64,000 nucleotides of DNA from Enterobacter sp. 10-1 (GCA_002270295.1 NISF01000003.1:248001-312000); one strand, 5' to 3'. Numbered from the stretch's first letter, positions 1 through 9,622 are shown. Numbers and translations: made by a program. Notes: generated from the sequence alone by a model not told the origin.

Positions 1-32
1 CAGTTCAGAACCAGTACTAGCTTACTCGACAT
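1..32 (-). CDS. ackA: Acetate kinase, first codons only (partial)
   Basis: Only the N-terminus lies in the window, reading leftward from the start codon at 30-32. The reverse strand translates to MSSKLVLVLN, identical to the start of enterobacterial AckA, which interconverts acetyl phosphate plus ADP with acetate plus ATP. A short purine-rich stretch (AAGGT) precedes the start codon. In E. coli ackA-pta is divergent from yfbV, the same arrangement as here, which supports the call despite the very short fragment. Confidence 0.85.
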   Translation of the reverse strand, partial: MSSKLVLVLN

Positions 33-369
33 GGAAGTACCTTTTATAATACGTGGCTAAAAAAACGTCATTGTGTCACAAAGCGTAGCGCAGGATGACA
101 CCGACATTTATGATTAACATCATGCCTTGTTCTGTTTCCGGGCACGATGAGATAAGTACATTTGATTTTATGCCATTTTGGATAATTTTCAGACAATGGC
201 AGAATATGCGATAATTTGACTAACCTGGTAAAAGGGTCTAACGCCCTTTCAGGTGGGCACAGGATACCTGATTGCCGCACCCATTGCCAAAATGTTTTGA
301 ACGTTGTCATGCACAGTTGGTGTTTTGCACGAATATTTTAAGATTTATATGTAAAGTTGAGGTACAGCC
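33..369. promoter_or_regulatory. Divergent ackA / yfbV intergenic region
   Basis: This 337-base gene-free stretch must carry the promoters for leftward ackA-pta and rightward yfbV. A minus-strand TATTAT at 46-51 could serve ackA as a -10, but no good -35 sits at the right distance. A TGTG/CACA-type sequence lies around 71-80. No convincing operator could be assigned by eye and no hidden gene was seen. Confidence 0.4.
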
Positions 370-825
370 ATGTCGACACCCGAGAATCGTCCCGTTAGCT
401 TTTTCAGCTTGTTTCGCCGCGGGCAGCACTACACAAAGACCTGGCCTTTAGATAAACGCCTCGCCCCGGTGTTTATTGAAAACCGCATTATTCGCGCTAC
501 CCGCTACGCGATTCGTATCATGCCGCCGGTCGCCGTCTTTACCCTGTGCTGGCAAATTGCCCTCGGCGGCCAGCTGGGCCCTGCGGTCGCCACGGCGCTG
601 TTTGCGTTGAGTCTGCCGATGCAGGGACTGTGGTGGCTGGGTAAACGTTCGGTGACGCCGCTGCCGCCGTCGGTTTTGAACTGGTTTTATGAAGTTCGCG
701 GCAAACTGCAGGAGGCGGGGCAGGCGCTGGCGCCGGTTGACGGTAAGCCGGATTACCAGGCTTTAGCTGACACGCTTAAGCGCGCCTTCAAACAACTGGA
801 TAAAACTTTCCTTGATGATTTGTAA
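370..825 (+). CDS. yfbV: UPF0208 inner-membrane protein YfbV
   Basis: The 151-residue product has the usual family length. Two hydrophobic segments (about residues 50-67 and 69-91) form a membrane hairpin, with a basic N-terminus and a charged, soluble C-terminal tail. In E. coli YfbV has been linked to insulation of the chromosome Ter macrodomain; no enzymatic activity is known. The ATG at 370 follows a GAGG-containing leader. The gene is monocistronic, with a strong terminator directly downstream, and is divergent from ackA, as in E. coli. Confidence 0.93.
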   Translation: MSTPENRPVSFFSLFRRGQHYTKTWPLDKRLAPVFIENRIIRATRYAIRIMPPVAVFTLCWQIALGGQLGPAVATALFALSLPMQGLWWLGKRSVTPLPPSVLNWFYEVRGKLQEAGQALAPVDGKPDYQALADTLKRAFKQLDKTFLDDL

Positions 826-848
826 TTCCCCAGTGAAAACGCATATAA

Positions 849-881
849 AAGAAGGCGCATGATTAATGCGCCTTCTTTTTT
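849..881 (+). terminator. Rho-independent terminator after yfbV
   Basis: A 12-bp perfect stem (849-860 pairing with 866-877) with a 5-base loop is followed by a run of T. It sits 23 bases after the yfbV stop and 30 bases before yfbU, so it separates the two transcription units. Confidence 0.9.
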
Positions 882-911
882 CACGCCGTAAAGTGCCACA
901 GGAGTCAAGAA

Positions 912-1406
912 ATGGAAATGACCAATGCGCAGCGCCTGATTTTGTCAAATCAGTACAAGATGATGACGATGCTCGACCCGGACAACGCTGAGCGCTATCG
1001 CCGTCTGCAGACCATCATCGAGCGTGGATACGGGCTGCAGATGCGCGAACTGGACCGCGAGTTCGGTGAGCTGACTGAAGAAACCTGCCGTACCGTTATC
1101 GATGTCATGGAAATGTATCATGCGATGCACGTCTCCTGGACTAACCTCAAGGACGGCAGCGAAATCGACGAACGTCGGGTGACCTTCCTGGGATTCGACG
1201 TGGCCACCGAAGCGCGTTTCCTCGGCTACGTGCGCTTTATCGTCAACGTAGAGGGGCGCTACAGCCACTTTGACGCCGGCACCCACGGCTTCAATTCGCA
1301 AACGCCGATGTGGGAAAAATATCAGCGTATGCTCACCGCCTGGCACTCATGCCCGCGCCAGTACCATTTGAGCAGCAACGAAATTAATCAAATTATCAAT
1401 GCCTGA
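912..1406 (+). CDS. yfbU: YfbU family protein (UPF0304)
   Basis: The 164-residue product matches E. coli YfbU along its whole length, beginning [18 protein letters not shown] and ending in an NEINQIINA tail. The function is not established. The protein is soluble and rich in charged residues, with no signal peptide or membrane segment. The ATG at 912 follows an AGGAGT-like ribosome site. Its TGA (1404-1406) overlaps an ATG at 1406, and the hxpA start lies only a few bases further on, so the two genes are very probably translationally coupled. Confidence 0.93.
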   Translation: MEMTNAQRLILSNQYKMMTMLDPDNAERYRRLQTIIERGYGLQMRELDREFGELTEETCRTVIDVMEMYHAMHVSWTNLKDGSEIDERRVTFLGFDVATEARFLGYVRFIVNVEGRYSHFDAGTHGFNSQTPMWEKYQRMLTAWHSCPRQYHLSSNEINQIINA

Positions 1407-1417
1407 TGGAGGTTTCC

Positions 1418-2077
1418 GTGCAGTGTAAAGGTTTCCTGTTCGATCTTGACGGGACGTTAGTCGATTCGTTACCGGTGGTGGAGCGCTCGTGGTGTACATG
1501 GGCGGATCGTTTCGGTATCCCGCATGATGAAGTGCTGAACTTTATCCACGGTAAGCAGGCGATAACCTCTTTACGCCATTTTTTACCCGGGCGCAGCGAA
1601 GAGGAGATTCAGGCGGAATTCCGCTATCTGGAAACGGTAGAAGCACAGGACACCGACGGCATCACGGCGCTGCCGGGAGCGGTTGCGCTGCTGACTCAGC
1701 TGGATAATGCAGGCATTCCGTGGGCTATCGTCACCTCGGGTTCGGTGCCCGTCGCCCATGCGCGCCATCGCGCGGGGGGCCTGCCCGAAGCTAAAATCTT
1801 CGTCACGGCGGAGCGGGTCAGGCACGGCAAGCCGGCGCCCGATGCCTATCTGCTCGGGGCCGAGCTGCTGGGGCTGGCCCCGCAGGAGTGTGCGGTGGTT
1901 GAGGACGCGCCGGCGGGATTACTGTCCGGCCTGAGCGCCGGATGCCGTACGATTGCCGTTAACGTGCCTGCCGACGCACCGCGTCTCGATGAAGCAGACT
2001 TTGTGCTGACCAGCCTCGAAGATCTGATCATTGTCCGGCAGCCAGACGGCAACGTTAGCGTCACGCTTAAAGCATAA
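1418..2077 (+). CDS. hxpA: Hexitol/sugar phosphatase, HAD superfamily
   Basis: HAD-like hydrolase of the subfamily containing E. coli HxpA (YfbT), which removes phosphate from sugar and hexitol phosphates. Motif I is DLDGTLVDS, with nucleophile Asp9 and Asp11. Motif II is the TSGS around residue 110, and motif III/IV includes GKPAPDAY and VVEDAPAG. An in-frame ATG at 1406 overlaps the yfbU stop, but GGAGG at 1408-1412 is correctly spaced for the GTG at 1418. That start gives a 219-residue protein beginning MQCKGFLFDLDG, matching the family N-terminus (MRCKGFLFDLDG in E. coli), so the GTG is preferred. A terminator follows. Confidence 0.88.
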   Translation: MQCKGFLFDLDGTLVDSLPVVERSWCTWADRFGIPHDEVLNFIHGKQAITSLRHFLPGRSEEEIQAEFRYLETVEAQDTDGITALPGAVALLTQLDNAGIPWAIVTSGSVPVAHARHRAGGLPEAKIFVTAERVRHGKPAPDAYLLGAELLGLAPQECAVVEDAPAGLLSGLSAGCRTIAVNVPADAPRLDEADFVLTSLEDLIIVRQPDGNVSVTLKA

Positions 2078-2088
2078 TCTCATGATTT

Positions 2089-2113
2089 AGCCCCGCGCTG
2101 CCGGGGCTTTTTT
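2089..2113 (+). terminator. Rho-independent terminator after hxpA
   Basis: An AGCCCC / GGGGCT stem with a short GC-containing loop is followed by six to seven T residues. It lies between the hxpA stop and the yfbS start. Confidence 0.85.
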
Positions 2114-2153
2114 GTGCCACAATTCCGGCTCCATCTTCAGACAAGGATAAGTT

Positions 2154-3986
2154 GTGAACGGTGAACTGATTTGGGTGTTATCTCTTCTTGCCGTTGCGGT
2201 TGTGCTTTTCGCTACCGGAAAAGTGCGCATGGATGCTATTGCGCTACTGGTGATTGTGGCCTTTGTCCTCAGCGATACGCTGACGCTTAGCGAAGCGTTT
2301 TCCGGTTTTAGCGATCCGAACGTTATTCTTATCGCCGCGCTGTTTATCATCGGTGACGGCCTCGTGCGCACCGGGGTGGCAAGTAAAGTCGGCAGCTGGC
2401 TGGTGAAGGTGGCGGGCAGCAGCGAAACAAAAATGCTGATCTACCTGATGCTGACCGTCGCCGGGCTTGGCGCTTTTATGAGCTCAACCGGGGTGGTGGC
2501 GATCTTTATCCCGGTCGTGCTGAGCGTTTCTGCCCGTATGAATACCTCCCCGTCGCGCCTGATGATGCCGCTGAGCTTTGCCGGACTGATCAGCGGCATG
2601 ATGACCCTGGTGGCAACGCCGCCCAACCTGGTGGTGAACAGCGAGCTGATACGCGAAGGGCTCCAGGGGTTTAGCTTCTTTAGCGTGACGCCAATTGGCC
2701 TGGTGGTTCTGGTTCTGGGCGTGTTCTATATGCTGGCGGTCCGCTTTATGCTGAAAGGCGATGAGAGCGAGCTGGCGCGCGACGGGCGTAAGAAAAGCAC
2801 CTTTCGCGACTTAATCAAAGAGTACCATTTAACCGGCAGGGCGCGTCGCCTGGCGATCCGCCCCGGCTCACCGATGATTGGCCAGCGGCTGGACGACCTT
2901 AAGCTACGCGAGCGCTACTGCGCTAACGTTATCGGCGTGGAGCGCTGGCGCCGTTTTCGGCGGGTGATTGTGAACGTTAACGGGGTATCAGAGTTCCGCG
3001 CCCGCGATGTCCTGCTGATTGACATGTCGGCATCGGACGTCGATTTACGCCAGTTCTGCGGAGAGCAAATGCTTGAGCCGATGGTGCTTCGCGGGGAGTA
3101 TTTCTCCGACCAGGCGCTGGATGTCGGCATGGCGGAGGTGACGCTGATCCCCGACTCGGAACTTATCGGCAAAACGGTGCGTGAAATTGCCTTCCGCACC
3201 CGCTTTGGGCTCAATATTGTCGGTCTGAAGCGGGATGGTAAAGCCCTCGATGGAGCGGTGGTAGATGAGTCCCTGCAGCTTGGGGATATCATGCTGGTCG
3301 TTGGCAACTGGCGGCAGATTGCCCTGCTGGCGAAACGCGGGCGTGATTTCGTTGTGTTAAATATGCCGATCGAGGTTAACGATGCGTCACCGGCCCACAG
3401 CCAGGCGCCGCACGCTATTTTCTGCCTGGTGCTGATGGTGGCCCTGATGCTCACCGATGAAATCCCCAATCCCATCGCCGCCATTATCTCCTGCCTTTTG
3501 ATGGGGAAGTTTCGCTGTATCAACGCCGAGAGCGCTTACAAAGCTATTCACTGGCCGAGCATTATTCTGATCGTCGGGATGATGCCCTTTGCGCTGGCGC
3601 TGCAGAAAACCGGCGGCGTAGATTTAGTGGTCCAGGGACTGATGGACGTTGCCGGCAGCAAAGGGCCATATTTAATGCTGGGCTGCCTGTTTGTGATGTG
3701 CGCGACAATTGGCCTGTTTATTTCAAACACCGCAACGGCGGTGCTGATGGCGCCGATTGCGCTAGCGGCGGCGAACTCAATGGGCGTGTCGCCTTATCCC
3801 TTTGCCATGGTGGTGGCGATGGCGGCTTCGGCGGCATTCATGACCCCGGTATCTTCACCGGTTAACACCCTGGTGCTTGGCCCCGGTAAATACTCGTTCA
3901 GCGATTTTGTGAAGATCGGCGTACCTTTTACCGTGCTGGTGATGGTGGTTTGCGTGCTGCTGATCCCGGTCCTGTTCCCGTTCTGA
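2154..3986 (+). CDS. yfbS: DASS-family transporter with two RCK_C domains, YfbS
   Basis: The 610-residue integral membrane protein belongs to the divalent anion:Na+ symporter (SLC13/CitT-like) group. The N-terminal half (about 1-200) and C-terminal half (about 410-610) each contain several hydrophobic helices. A roughly 200-residue hydrophilic centre has two TrkA-C/RCK_C-like modules (about 220-300 and 310-395), which in related transporters bind ligand and gate transport. The substrate is unknown. The start is GTG at 2154, preceded by AAGGA, and the translated N-terminus ([12 protein letters not shown]) matches E. coli. It ends convergently with yfbR across a strong hairpin. Confidence 0.9.
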   Translation: MNGELIWVLSLLAVAVVLFATGKVRMDAIALLVIVAFVLSDTLTLSEAFSGFSDPNVILIAALFIIGDGLVRTGVASKVGSWLVKVAGSSETKMLIYLMLTVAGLGAFMSSTGVVAIFIPVVLSVSARMNTSPSRLMMPLSFAGLISGMMTLVATPPNLVVNSELIREGLQGFSFFSVTPIGLVVLVLGVFYMLAVRFMLKGDESELARDGRKKSTFRDLIKEYHLTGRARRLAIRPGSPMIGQRLDDLKLRERYCANVIGVERWRRFRRVIVNVNGVSEFRARDVLLIDMSASDVDLRQFCGEQMLEPMVLRGEYFSDQALDVGMAEVTLIPDSELIGKTVREIAFRTRFGLNIVGLKRDGKALDGAVVDESLQLGDIMLVVGNWRQIALLAKRGRDFVVLNMPIEVNDASPAHSQAPHAIFCLVLMVALMLTDEIPNPIAAIISCLLMGKFRCINAESAYKAIHWPSIILIVGMMPFALALQKTGGVDLVVQGLMDVAGSKGPYLMLGCLFVMCATIGLFISNTATAVLMAPIALAAANSMGVSPYPFAMVVAMAASAAFMTPVSSPVNTLVLGPGKYSFSDFVKIGVPFTVLVMVVCVLLIPVLFPF

Positions 3987-4002
3987 ACCCCGGTTCCTCA
4001 TG

Positions 4003-4021
4003 GCCCGGCCGCTGGCCGGGC
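4003..4021. terminator. GC-rich hairpin between convergent yfbS and yfbR
   Basis: An 8-bp perfect stem, GCCCGGCC / GGCCGGGC, with a 3-base loop lies between the two convergent stop codons. There is no T run on either side, so it may be a weak bidirectional terminator or an mRNA 3'-end stabiliser. Confidence 0.5.
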
Positions 4022-4031
4022 TGGCGTCGAT

Positions 4032-4631
4032 TTACAGCGGGGAATCCTGGCTGATTTCATCCAGAGAGAGATGAAAGCTCGGAACAAACACCTGCATAAA
4101 GTAATCCATTTCATCGCTGCGGCGGGATTCCAGCGTTTTCTCAAGCCGGCCTTTGGCCAGTAAAAATTCGTTATTGCCGGCCGACAGCTCTTCGAGGCAT
4201 TTCAGATAGGCGCAGAGCGCATCCGCCTGTTTGACGATTAATTTTTCCTCTTCGCTATAGCGGTGTTCATCAATCAGCGGCGCAAAAATATCGCGCAGCT
4301 CGTCGGGGACCATATCAATCAGCTTTTGCTGGGCGATTTTCTCGATGGCCTTATACTCCTGGGCGATCTGCGAGTTGAAATATTTAACCGGCGTTGGCAG
4401 GTCGCCGGTTAATACTTCCGACGCATCATGATACATCGCCAGCAGCGCAATCCGCTCGGCGTTAACGTTGCCCGCAAACTTGCGATTCTTAATTGCCGCC
4501 AGCGCATGGGCAACCATAGCGACCTGCAGACTATGTTCGGACACGTTTTCGGTGCGCACGTTGCGCATCAGCGGCCAGCGGTTAATCAGCTTCAGGCGGG
4601 AGAGGTGGGCAAAGAAATGACTCTGACTCAT
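4032..4631 (-). CDS. yfbR: 5'-deoxynucleotidase YfbR
   Basis: HD-domain metal-dependent phosphohydrolase that dephosphorylates deoxyribonucleoside 5'-monophosphates, a role in nucleotide salvage. At 199 residues it is the same length as the E. coli enzyme. The metal ligands are visible: His33, His68-Asp69 (in AMYHDASEV) and Asp137 (in KQADAL). It is transcribed leftward, downstream of alaA with an 86-base gap that contains a hairpin. Confidence 0.93.
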   Translation of the reverse strand: MSQSHFFAHLSRLKLINRWPLMRNVRTENVSEHSLQVAMVAHALAAIKNRKFAGNVNAERIALLAMYHDASEVLTGDLPTPVKYFNSQIAQEYKAIEKIAQQKLIDMVPDELRDIFAPLIDEHRYSEEEKLIVKQADALCAYLKCLEELSAGNNEFLLAKGRLEKTLESRRSDEMDYFMQVFVPSFHLSLDEISQDSPL

Positions 4632-4680
4632 AAGGACCCTTAATCAGTGACAACATCGGGTTCCATTGTGCGCAGGGATT

Positions 4681-4705
4681 GCCGCCGGATGCAAATACCG
4701 GCGGC
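4681..4705. repeat. Hairpin between alaA and yfbR
   Basis: GCCGCCGG (4681-4688) pairs perfectly with CCGGCGGC (4698-4705) around a 9-base loop. There is no following T run on the minus strand, so it is not a classical terminator. It could limit read-through or protect the 3' end of alaA mRNA. Confidence 0.5.
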
Positions 4706-4717
4706 GGGTTCGGCTTA

Positions 4718-5935
4718 TCAGAGCTGGTGATAGCCAGAGAGGAAGCGGCCGAACCGCGAAATGGCCATTTCCAGATCGTCTTCGCGCGGCAGGGTAACAA
4801 TGCGCACATGATCCGGCCACGGCCAGTTAAAGGCGGTGCCCTGAACCAGCAGCACTTTCTCCTGCAGCAGGAAGTCGAGAACCATCTTCTGATCGTCGTG
4901 AATGTTAAAACGCTTTGCGTCTATTTTCGGGAACATATACAGCGCGCCTTTCGGCTTAACGCAGGAGACGCCCGGGATCTCGTTAATCAGCTCCCAGGCG
5001 CGGTTACGCTGTTCATACAGGCGCCCGCCGGGAACAATAAACTCGCTGATGCTTTGATAGCCGCCAAGCGCCGTCTGAATGGCATGCTGCGCCGGAACGT
5101 TGGCGCACAGGCGCATAGAGGCCAGCATTTCCAGGCCTTCGATGTAACCTTTGGCGTGCTTTTTCGGGCCATTGAGCACCATCCAGCCCTGGCGGAAGCC
5201 GGCAACGCGATAGGTTTTTGACAGGCCGTTAAAGGTGATCGTCAGCAGATCGGGAGCCAGCGCGGCGATCGAGTGGTGCTGGGCTTCGTCGTAGAGGATC
5301 TTGTCGTAGATTTCATCGGCAAAGATGATCAGATTATGTTGACGAGCAATTTCGACGATCTCCAGCAGCAGCTCTTTTGAATAGACCGCGCCGGTCGGGT
5401 TGTTGGGGTTGATAATCACGATCCCGCGGGTGCGCGGGGTGATTTTTGCGCGAATATCGTCGAGATCCGGGAACCAGTCGGCGGACTCATCGCAAAGATA
5501 GTGCACTGCTTTACCGCTGGAGAGCGATACCGCCGCCGTCCACAGAGGATAATCCGGCGCCGGGACCAGCATTTCGTCACCGCTGTTCAGCAGCGCCTGC
5601 ATGGCCTGGACAATCAGTTCCGATACGCCGTTGCCGATATAAATATCTTCAACCGTCACGTCGCGCATGCCGCGAGCCTGATAGTGCTGCATGATAGCCT
5701 TACGCGCCGAGTAGAGGCCTTTAGAGTCACAGTAGCCCTGCGCGGTCGGTAAATTACGAATGACGTCAACGAGGATTTCATCCGGGGCATCGAAGCCAAA
5801 CGGTGCCGGGTTGCCGATGTTCAGCTTGAGGACTTTATTGCCTTCTTCTTCAAGGCGCTTCGCTTCTTTCAGAACCGGGCCGCGGATGTCGTAACAGACG
5901 TTGTCTAACTTGCTGGATTTTTCGATAGGGGACAT
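4718..5935 (-). CDS. alaA: Glutamate-pyruvate aminotransferase AlaA
   Basis: Class I/II PLP-dependent aminotransferase that converts pyruvate and glutamate to alanine and 2-oxoglutarate, the main alanine-synthesis enzyme in E. coli. At 405 residues it is full length. The PLP lysine is Lys240 in NGLSKTYRVAG, followed by the phosphate-contacting FRQGW. The NPNNPTGAVY motif near 177-186 and the ADEIYDK motif near 206-212 are typical of the fold. It is transcribed away from lrhA. E. coli alaA is Lrp-controlled, but no site was assigned here. Confidence 0.95.
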   Translation of the reverse strand: MSPIEKSSKLDNVCYDIRGPVLKEAKRLEEEGNKVLKLNIGNPAPFGFDAPDEILVDVIRNLPTAQGYCDSKGLYSARKAIMQHYQARGMRDVTVEDIYIGNGVSELIVQAMQALLNSGDEMLVPAPDYPLWTAAVSLSSGKAVHYLCDESADWFPDLDDIRAKITPRTRGIVIINPNNPTGAVYSKELLLEIVEIARQHNLIIFADEIYDKILYDEAQHHSIAALAPDLLTITFNGLSKTYRVAGFRQGWMVLNGPKKHAKGYIEGLEMLASMRLCANVPAQHAIQTALGGYQSISEFIVPGGRLYEQRNRAWELINEIPGVSCVKPKGALYMFPKIDAKRFNIHDDQKMVLDFLLQEKVLLVQGTAFNWPWPDHVRIVTLPREDDLEMAISRFGRFLSGYHQL

Positions 5936-6818
5936 GAATCTTTGACCTTTTTAGCTGTTATCGCCACTCCCTGCCGTGGAAGTCAGCTCGGAACAATGTA
6001 CTCTTCATCCCCGCTGTTTTGAAGGGTTAGCAGGAGAAGATTTTGCCATTACTCTTTTTTTAGGGTAATCGATTTATCTGTTGATTGGCTTTTGTCTTTA
6101 TAGAATATGCCTTTAAGTTGTATTTTATTGGTCAAATATCGTGGTTTTATCGCTATATGATGAATCTTTATCTGGTTTGAAGCTGCGGGAAGGGCCTGCG
6201 TTGATACTTTTTTGCTCACAAAAAAGCACTATGCTTTTAACTGATAGTGGAAGACTGTAGCGGTAATGTTAAATATACTTAATAAAAACATCTAAGAGAT
6301 TAATGACCCTTATTTTTTGACAATGAATAATCCTGGTTTTGTTAATTTAATTAAAGTCCTGAAAAAATGCTTAAAATTATCTTTAATAATACTAATTTAC
6401 CCTTATAAATAATTCTGTTTTCGGTTAGGATGTCGTTGTTAATATCAAATAAACCTCGTAAATAATGCGGTTTTTCTTATTAATATATTGTTATTGCAGG
6501 CTTTTTGTTTGTCGTTCAGCGAGCGTTGGCAGAGGCTGACTGCGTATTGATGTGCAGGGCAGCGCTATTGATGGCTTTTTTGAATCAGGTCACATAAAGC
6601 GGGTCACCGTAATTAGAAAAAGCTTAGGCGTACGAACAAAATATGACTCAGAGGTTCCGCACAATTGACGCGGACGAGTACTTTCAAATGCAATAACGTT
6701 CTTCCAGCTGTCACCCGTTTCCATTTTGCGGATGACACGAGGCTCAAGGAATAGCCGGAAACCTGGAGCACAGCATCAACAAGGCAGGTAAGCGATAGCC
6801 ACCTGTGAGTGAAGCAAC
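5936..6818. promoter_or_regulatory. AT-rich divergent alaA / lrhA control region
   Basis: About 880 bases without a credible gene. From roughly 6040 to 6500 the sequence is markedly AT-rich compared with the flanking genes, with many A/T tracts. A perfect 7-bp hairpin (AAAAGCA 6222-6228 / TGCTTTT 6232-6238) lies in it. In E. coli lrhA also has a very long upstream region with autoregulation and Rcs control. No RcsAB box or LrhA site could be assigned with confidence here. Confidence 0.5.
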
Positions 6819-7745
6819 ATGATAAATGCAAATCGTCCAATACTAAATCTCGACCTCGATCTGCTGAGAACGTTTGTTGCCGTCGCCGATCTGAGTACTT
6901 TTGCTGCCGCAGCAACCGCGGTATGCCGTACCCAGTCTGCGGTGAGCCAGCAGATGCAGCGGCTGGAACAGCTGGTCGGAAAAGAGCTCTTTGCCCGCCA
7001 CGGGCGGAATAAGTTATTAACTGAGCAGGGCATTCAGCTGCTCGGCTATGCGCGGAAAATTCTGCGCTTTAATGATGAAGCCTGCATGTCGCTAATGTTC
7101 AGCAGCCTGCAGGGCACGTTGACTATCGGCGCCACCGACGAAACGGCGGATACCATTTTGCCGTTTTTACTTAATCGGATCGGCAGCTTCTACCCGCGGC
7201 TGACCCTGGAAATTAAGGTTCTGAATTATGCTGAGGTGGTGGACATGCTGGCAAAGGGCGCGATAGATCTCGCGTTGACCACCCATCAGTCTGACAGCTT
7301 TGAAATGCTGACGCTGCGCATTTCACCCACCCTGTGGTACTGCGCGGCGGACTACGTGCTGCCCCATGAGGCTTCGGTGCCGCTGATCCTGCTTGAGGGA
7401 CCTGGTCCCTTCCGGGATGATATTATTTCGGCGCTCGATAGCGCTCAAACCCCGTGGCATCTGGCCCACTCTGCGTCCTCACTTGCGGGCGTAAAAGCGG
7501 CGGTGAAAGCCGGGCTGGGCGTTACGGCGCGGCCGGTAGAAATGATGAGCCCCGAGCTGCGGGTGGTAGGCAAGAGCGACGGCCTGCCAGGATTACCGGA
7601 TACGCGCTACGTTTTGAGCTGCGATCCGCAGAGCGTAAGTGAACTGGCGCAGGCCATTTTTCAGTCGCTGAGTCAGGACCATAGCCTCTGGTCGTCGGAC
7701 CCGCTTTTTACCCCCGAAGGGGGAGGCCATACCCTCATCTCGTGA
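6819..7745 (+). CDS. lrhA: LysR-type regulator LrhA
   Basis: The 308-residue LysR-family regulator is very similar to E. coli LrhA at the N-terminus. The winged helix-turn-helix spans about residues 12-70 ([20 protein letters not shown], then [15 protein letters not shown]), and the effector-binding domain fills the remainder. In E. coli LrhA represses flhDC, type 1 fimbriae and RpoS synthesis. Despite sitting next to nuo it is not a major nuo regulator. The C-terminal third diverges more than the DNA-binding domain, which is usual. A terminator follows at about 7804-7845. Confidence 0.93.
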   Translation: MINANRPILNLDLDLLRTFVAVADLSTFAAAATAVCRTQSAVSQQMQRLEQLVGKELFARHGRNKLLTEQGIQLLGYARKILRFNDEACMSLMFSSLQGTLTIGATDETADTILPFLLNRIGSFYPRLTLEIKVLNYAEVVDMLAKGAIDLALTTHQSDSFEMLTLRISPTLWYCAADYVLPHEASVPLILLEGPGPFRDDIISALDSAQTPWHLAHSASSLAGVKAAVKAGLGVTARPVEMMSPELRVVGKSDGLPGLPDTRYVLSCDPQSVSELAQAIFQSLSQDHSLWSSDPLFTPEGGGHTLIS

Positions 7746-7803
7746 GGGTGATCAAAGCCACGCTCGTCACAAAAAGCTGGTAACAAAATGTAAATGCAAA
7801 AAG

Positions 7804-7845
7804 GAACCGCTGAGGTCAGAATTAGACCCTGCGGTTCTTTTTTTT
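7804..7845 (+). terminator. Rho-independent terminator after lrhA
   Basis: GAACCGC (7804-7810) pairs with GCGGTTC (7831-7837), with an inner GGTC/GACC pairing that extends the stem. A run of eight or more T residues follows. It separates lrhA from the nuo leader. Confidence 0.9.
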
Positions 7846-8397
7846 CTTATTTTACGCTGATTTTTAATATATTGTTGTTTTATTGTTATGTATATCAGTT
7901 GGTTAGAAGCAATCCCACCCACACTTCTCTACTTTTCCCTGCACTTTCAATAGTTCATGCTAATGTTAAAAAACCGGCCAGTTTGTTGCTGTTTTTTTGG
8001 TTTAATTAACAAAAGCGTGTCACAGATCAAGAAAATACCCCTCCTTAGGGGGAGGAATCGAGGCTAAATCCTGTCAAAATAGGCGGGTAATTATGATTTA
8101 CAATGGAAACGGACACGATTCAACAACACTAAATCCAATTGGTATGCAAGGTTATTTCGCATAAAAGGGCATTTAATGTTAATGAAAAAAACCTAATGTA
8201 AATTAATGTTGTTAAAACTTTTGTTGAAGTTGACAAAAGGTTAAAGAAAGGGGTAAAAAGCCAGCGCATATGGCCTTCTACGATAAGTAGGGACGCTTTT
8301 TTGCAAGGTTATTTTTTTATTCCTCCCCGTGAAACGCTGTGGCGTTCATCTGCCAGTAAGAGCAGAGGGTTTAGCGCTACACTTTTTTGGTTAAGCA
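7846..8397 (+). promoter_or_regulatory. Long leader / promoter region of the nuo operon
   Basis: About 550 bases upstream of nuoA without a credible gene. Features seen: a CCTCC / GGAGG inverted repeat around 8040-8055; an AT-rich block at 8170-8250 with repeated TGTTAA-like words (listed separately); small hairpins (AACGC/GCGTT around 8335-8346 and TCTGC/GCAGA around 8350-8366); and a TAGCGCTA palindrome near 8372. The E. coli nuo operon has a comparably long control region bound by ArcA, NarL, Fis and IHF. No single promoter could be fixed by eye. Confidence 0.55.
8177..8246 (+). promoter_or_regulatory. Candidate ArcA-binding direct repeats upstream of nuo
   Basis: TGTTAA-like words recur at 8177 (TGTTAA), 8197 (TGTAAA), 8210 (TGTTAA), 8222 (TGTTGA) and 8239 (GGTTAA). 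Several intervals are close to multiples of 11 bp (8177 to 8210 is 33; 8210 to 8222 is 12). ArcA recognises roughly 10-bp direct repeats in phase with the helix. Anaerobic repression of nuo by ArcA is established in E. coli, so ArcA control here is a reasonable inference. Confidence 0.5.
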
Positions 8398-8844
8398 ATG
8401 CGTATGTCAACATCCACTGAAGTCATCGCTCATCATTGGGCATTCGCTATATTTCTCATCATTGCCATCGGCCTGTGCTGCCTGATGCTTGTCGGGGGCT
8501 GGTACCTCGGCGGTCGCGCGCGCGCGCGTAGCAAAAACACGCCGTTTGAATCGGGGATCGACTCCGTTGGTTCGGCTCGCTTACGTCTTTCTGCGAAGTT
8601 TTATCTGGTTGCCATGTTCTTCGTTATCTTCGACGTGGAAGCCCTGTATCTCTACGCATGGTCGACCTCTATCCGCGAAAGCGGCTGGGTTGGCTTTGTG
8701 GAAGCCGCAATTTTCATTTTAGTGCTACTGGCTGGTCTGGTTTATCTCGTCCGTATCGGCGCACTGGACTGGACGCCTGCGCGTTCCCGTCGCACGCTGG
8801 TTAACTCAGAAACAGACAGTCCCACTAACCGTCATATGCAGTAA
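8398..8844 (+). CDS. nuoA: NADH-quinone oxidoreductase subunit A
   Basis: Membrane subunit of complex I, 148 residues with three transmembrane helices. It has the conserved loop after helix 1 ([15 protein letters not shown]) and the acidic pair Asp79/Glu81 in [14 protein letters not shown], implicated near the quinone channel. The start at 8398 gives MRMSTSTEV, equivalent to E. coli MSMSTSTEV. The upstream sequence has no obvious Shine-Dalgarno motif, so initiation may be weak or structure-dependent. It is the first gene of the nuo operon. Confidence 0.95.
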   Translation: MRMSTSTEVIAHHWAFAIFLIIAIGLCCLMLVGGWYLGGRARARSKNTPFESGIDSVGSARLRLSAKFYLVAMFFVIFDVEALYLYAWSTSIRESGWVGFVEAAIFILVLLAGLVYLVRIGALDWTPARSRRTLVNSETDSPTNRHMQ

Positions 8845-8859
8845 AAGCGAGGCAATAAG

Positions 8860-9534
8860 ATGGATTATACGCTCACCCGCATAGATCCCAACGGTGAGAA
8901 CGACCGTTACCCCCTGCAAAAACAGGAGATCGTAACCGACCCCCTGGAGCAAGAAGTTAACAAAAGCGTGTATATGGGGAAACTCGAACACGCTCTGCAT
9001 GACATGGTGAACTGGGGTCGTAAGAACTCAATCTGGCCCTACAACTTCGGCCTTTCTTGCTGCTATGTAGAAATGGTGACGTCATTCACTGCGGTGCATG
9101 ACGTAGCGCGTTTTGGCGCAGAAGTTCTGCGTGCCTCTCCTCGTCAGGCTGACCTGATGGTGGTTGCGGGTACCTGCTTCACCAAGATGGCACCGGTTAT
9201 TCAGCGTCTTTACGATCAGATGCTGGAGCCGAAATGGGTTATTTCCATGGGCGCATGTGCCAACTCCGGCGGTATGTACGATATTTATTCTGTTGTGCAG
9301 GGCGTAGATAAATTTATTCCGGTTGATGTTTACATCCCGGGCTGTCCGCCGCGTCCGGAAGCGTATATGCAGGCGCTGATGCTGCTGCAGGAATCTATTG
9401 GTAAAGAGCGCCGTCCTCTCTCGTGGGTGGTTGGCGATCAGGGCGTTTATCGCGCCAACATGCAGTCGGAACGTGAGCGTAAACGCGGCGAACGCATTGC
9501 AGTGACCAATCTGCGGACTCCGGACGAGATTTAA
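8860..9534 (+). CDS. nuoB: NADH-quinone oxidoreductase subunit B
   Basis: Peripheral-arm subunit (224 residues) that carries the terminal 4Fe-4S cluster N2, the electron donor to quinone. The four ligands are visible: adjacent Cys67-Cys68 (GLSCCYVEM), Cys133 (MGACANSGG) and Cys162 (PGCPPRPEA). The gene lies 15 bases after nuoA and begins at an ATG after a GAGGCAATAAG ribosome site. Confidence 0.96.
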   Translation: MDYTLTRIDPNGENDRYPLQKQEIVTDPLEQEVNKSVYMGKLEHALHDMVNWGRKNSIWPYNFGLSCCYVEMVTSFTAVHDVARFGAEVLRASPRQADLMVVAGTCFTKMAPVIQRLYDQMLEPKWVISMGACANSGGMYDIYSVVQGVDKFIPVDVYIPGCPPRPEAYMQALMLLQESIGKERRPLSWVVGDQGVYRANMQSERERKRGERIAVTNLRTPDEI

Positions 9535-9543
9535 TTTGCGCCT

Positions 9544-9597
9544 GCGGGCGGCGGCATAATACTTCGCAAATCAATCTACAACAGCGCGAAGCCCGCC
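9544..9597 (+). repeat. Interrupted hairpin between nuoB and nuoCD
   Basis: GCGGG (9544-9548) can pair with CCCGC (9592-9596), and CTTCGC (9562-9567) with GCGAAG (9586-9591), with a bulge on the left arm. It occupies the 88-base gap between nuoB and nuoCD and could affect mRNA processing or subunit ratio. This is a fold drawn by eye. Confidence 0.4.
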
Positions 9598-9622
9598 CGG
9601 CAGTCACCACGGACCTTTTGCA

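Noticed and set aside
6613..6915. 100-codon minus-strand frame upstream of lrhA
   Set aside because: It overlaps the lrhA start and has no ribosome site or recognisable similarity.
7794..8009. 71-codon open frame after lrhA
   Set aside because: It begins inside the lrhA terminator, is hydrophobic only because of the AT-rich DNA, and matches nothing I recognise.
8035..8055. Possible NarL heptamers in the nuo leader (TACCCCT)
   Set aside because: One heptamer fits loosely but its partner in the expected arrangement does not, so the site cannot be supported by eye.
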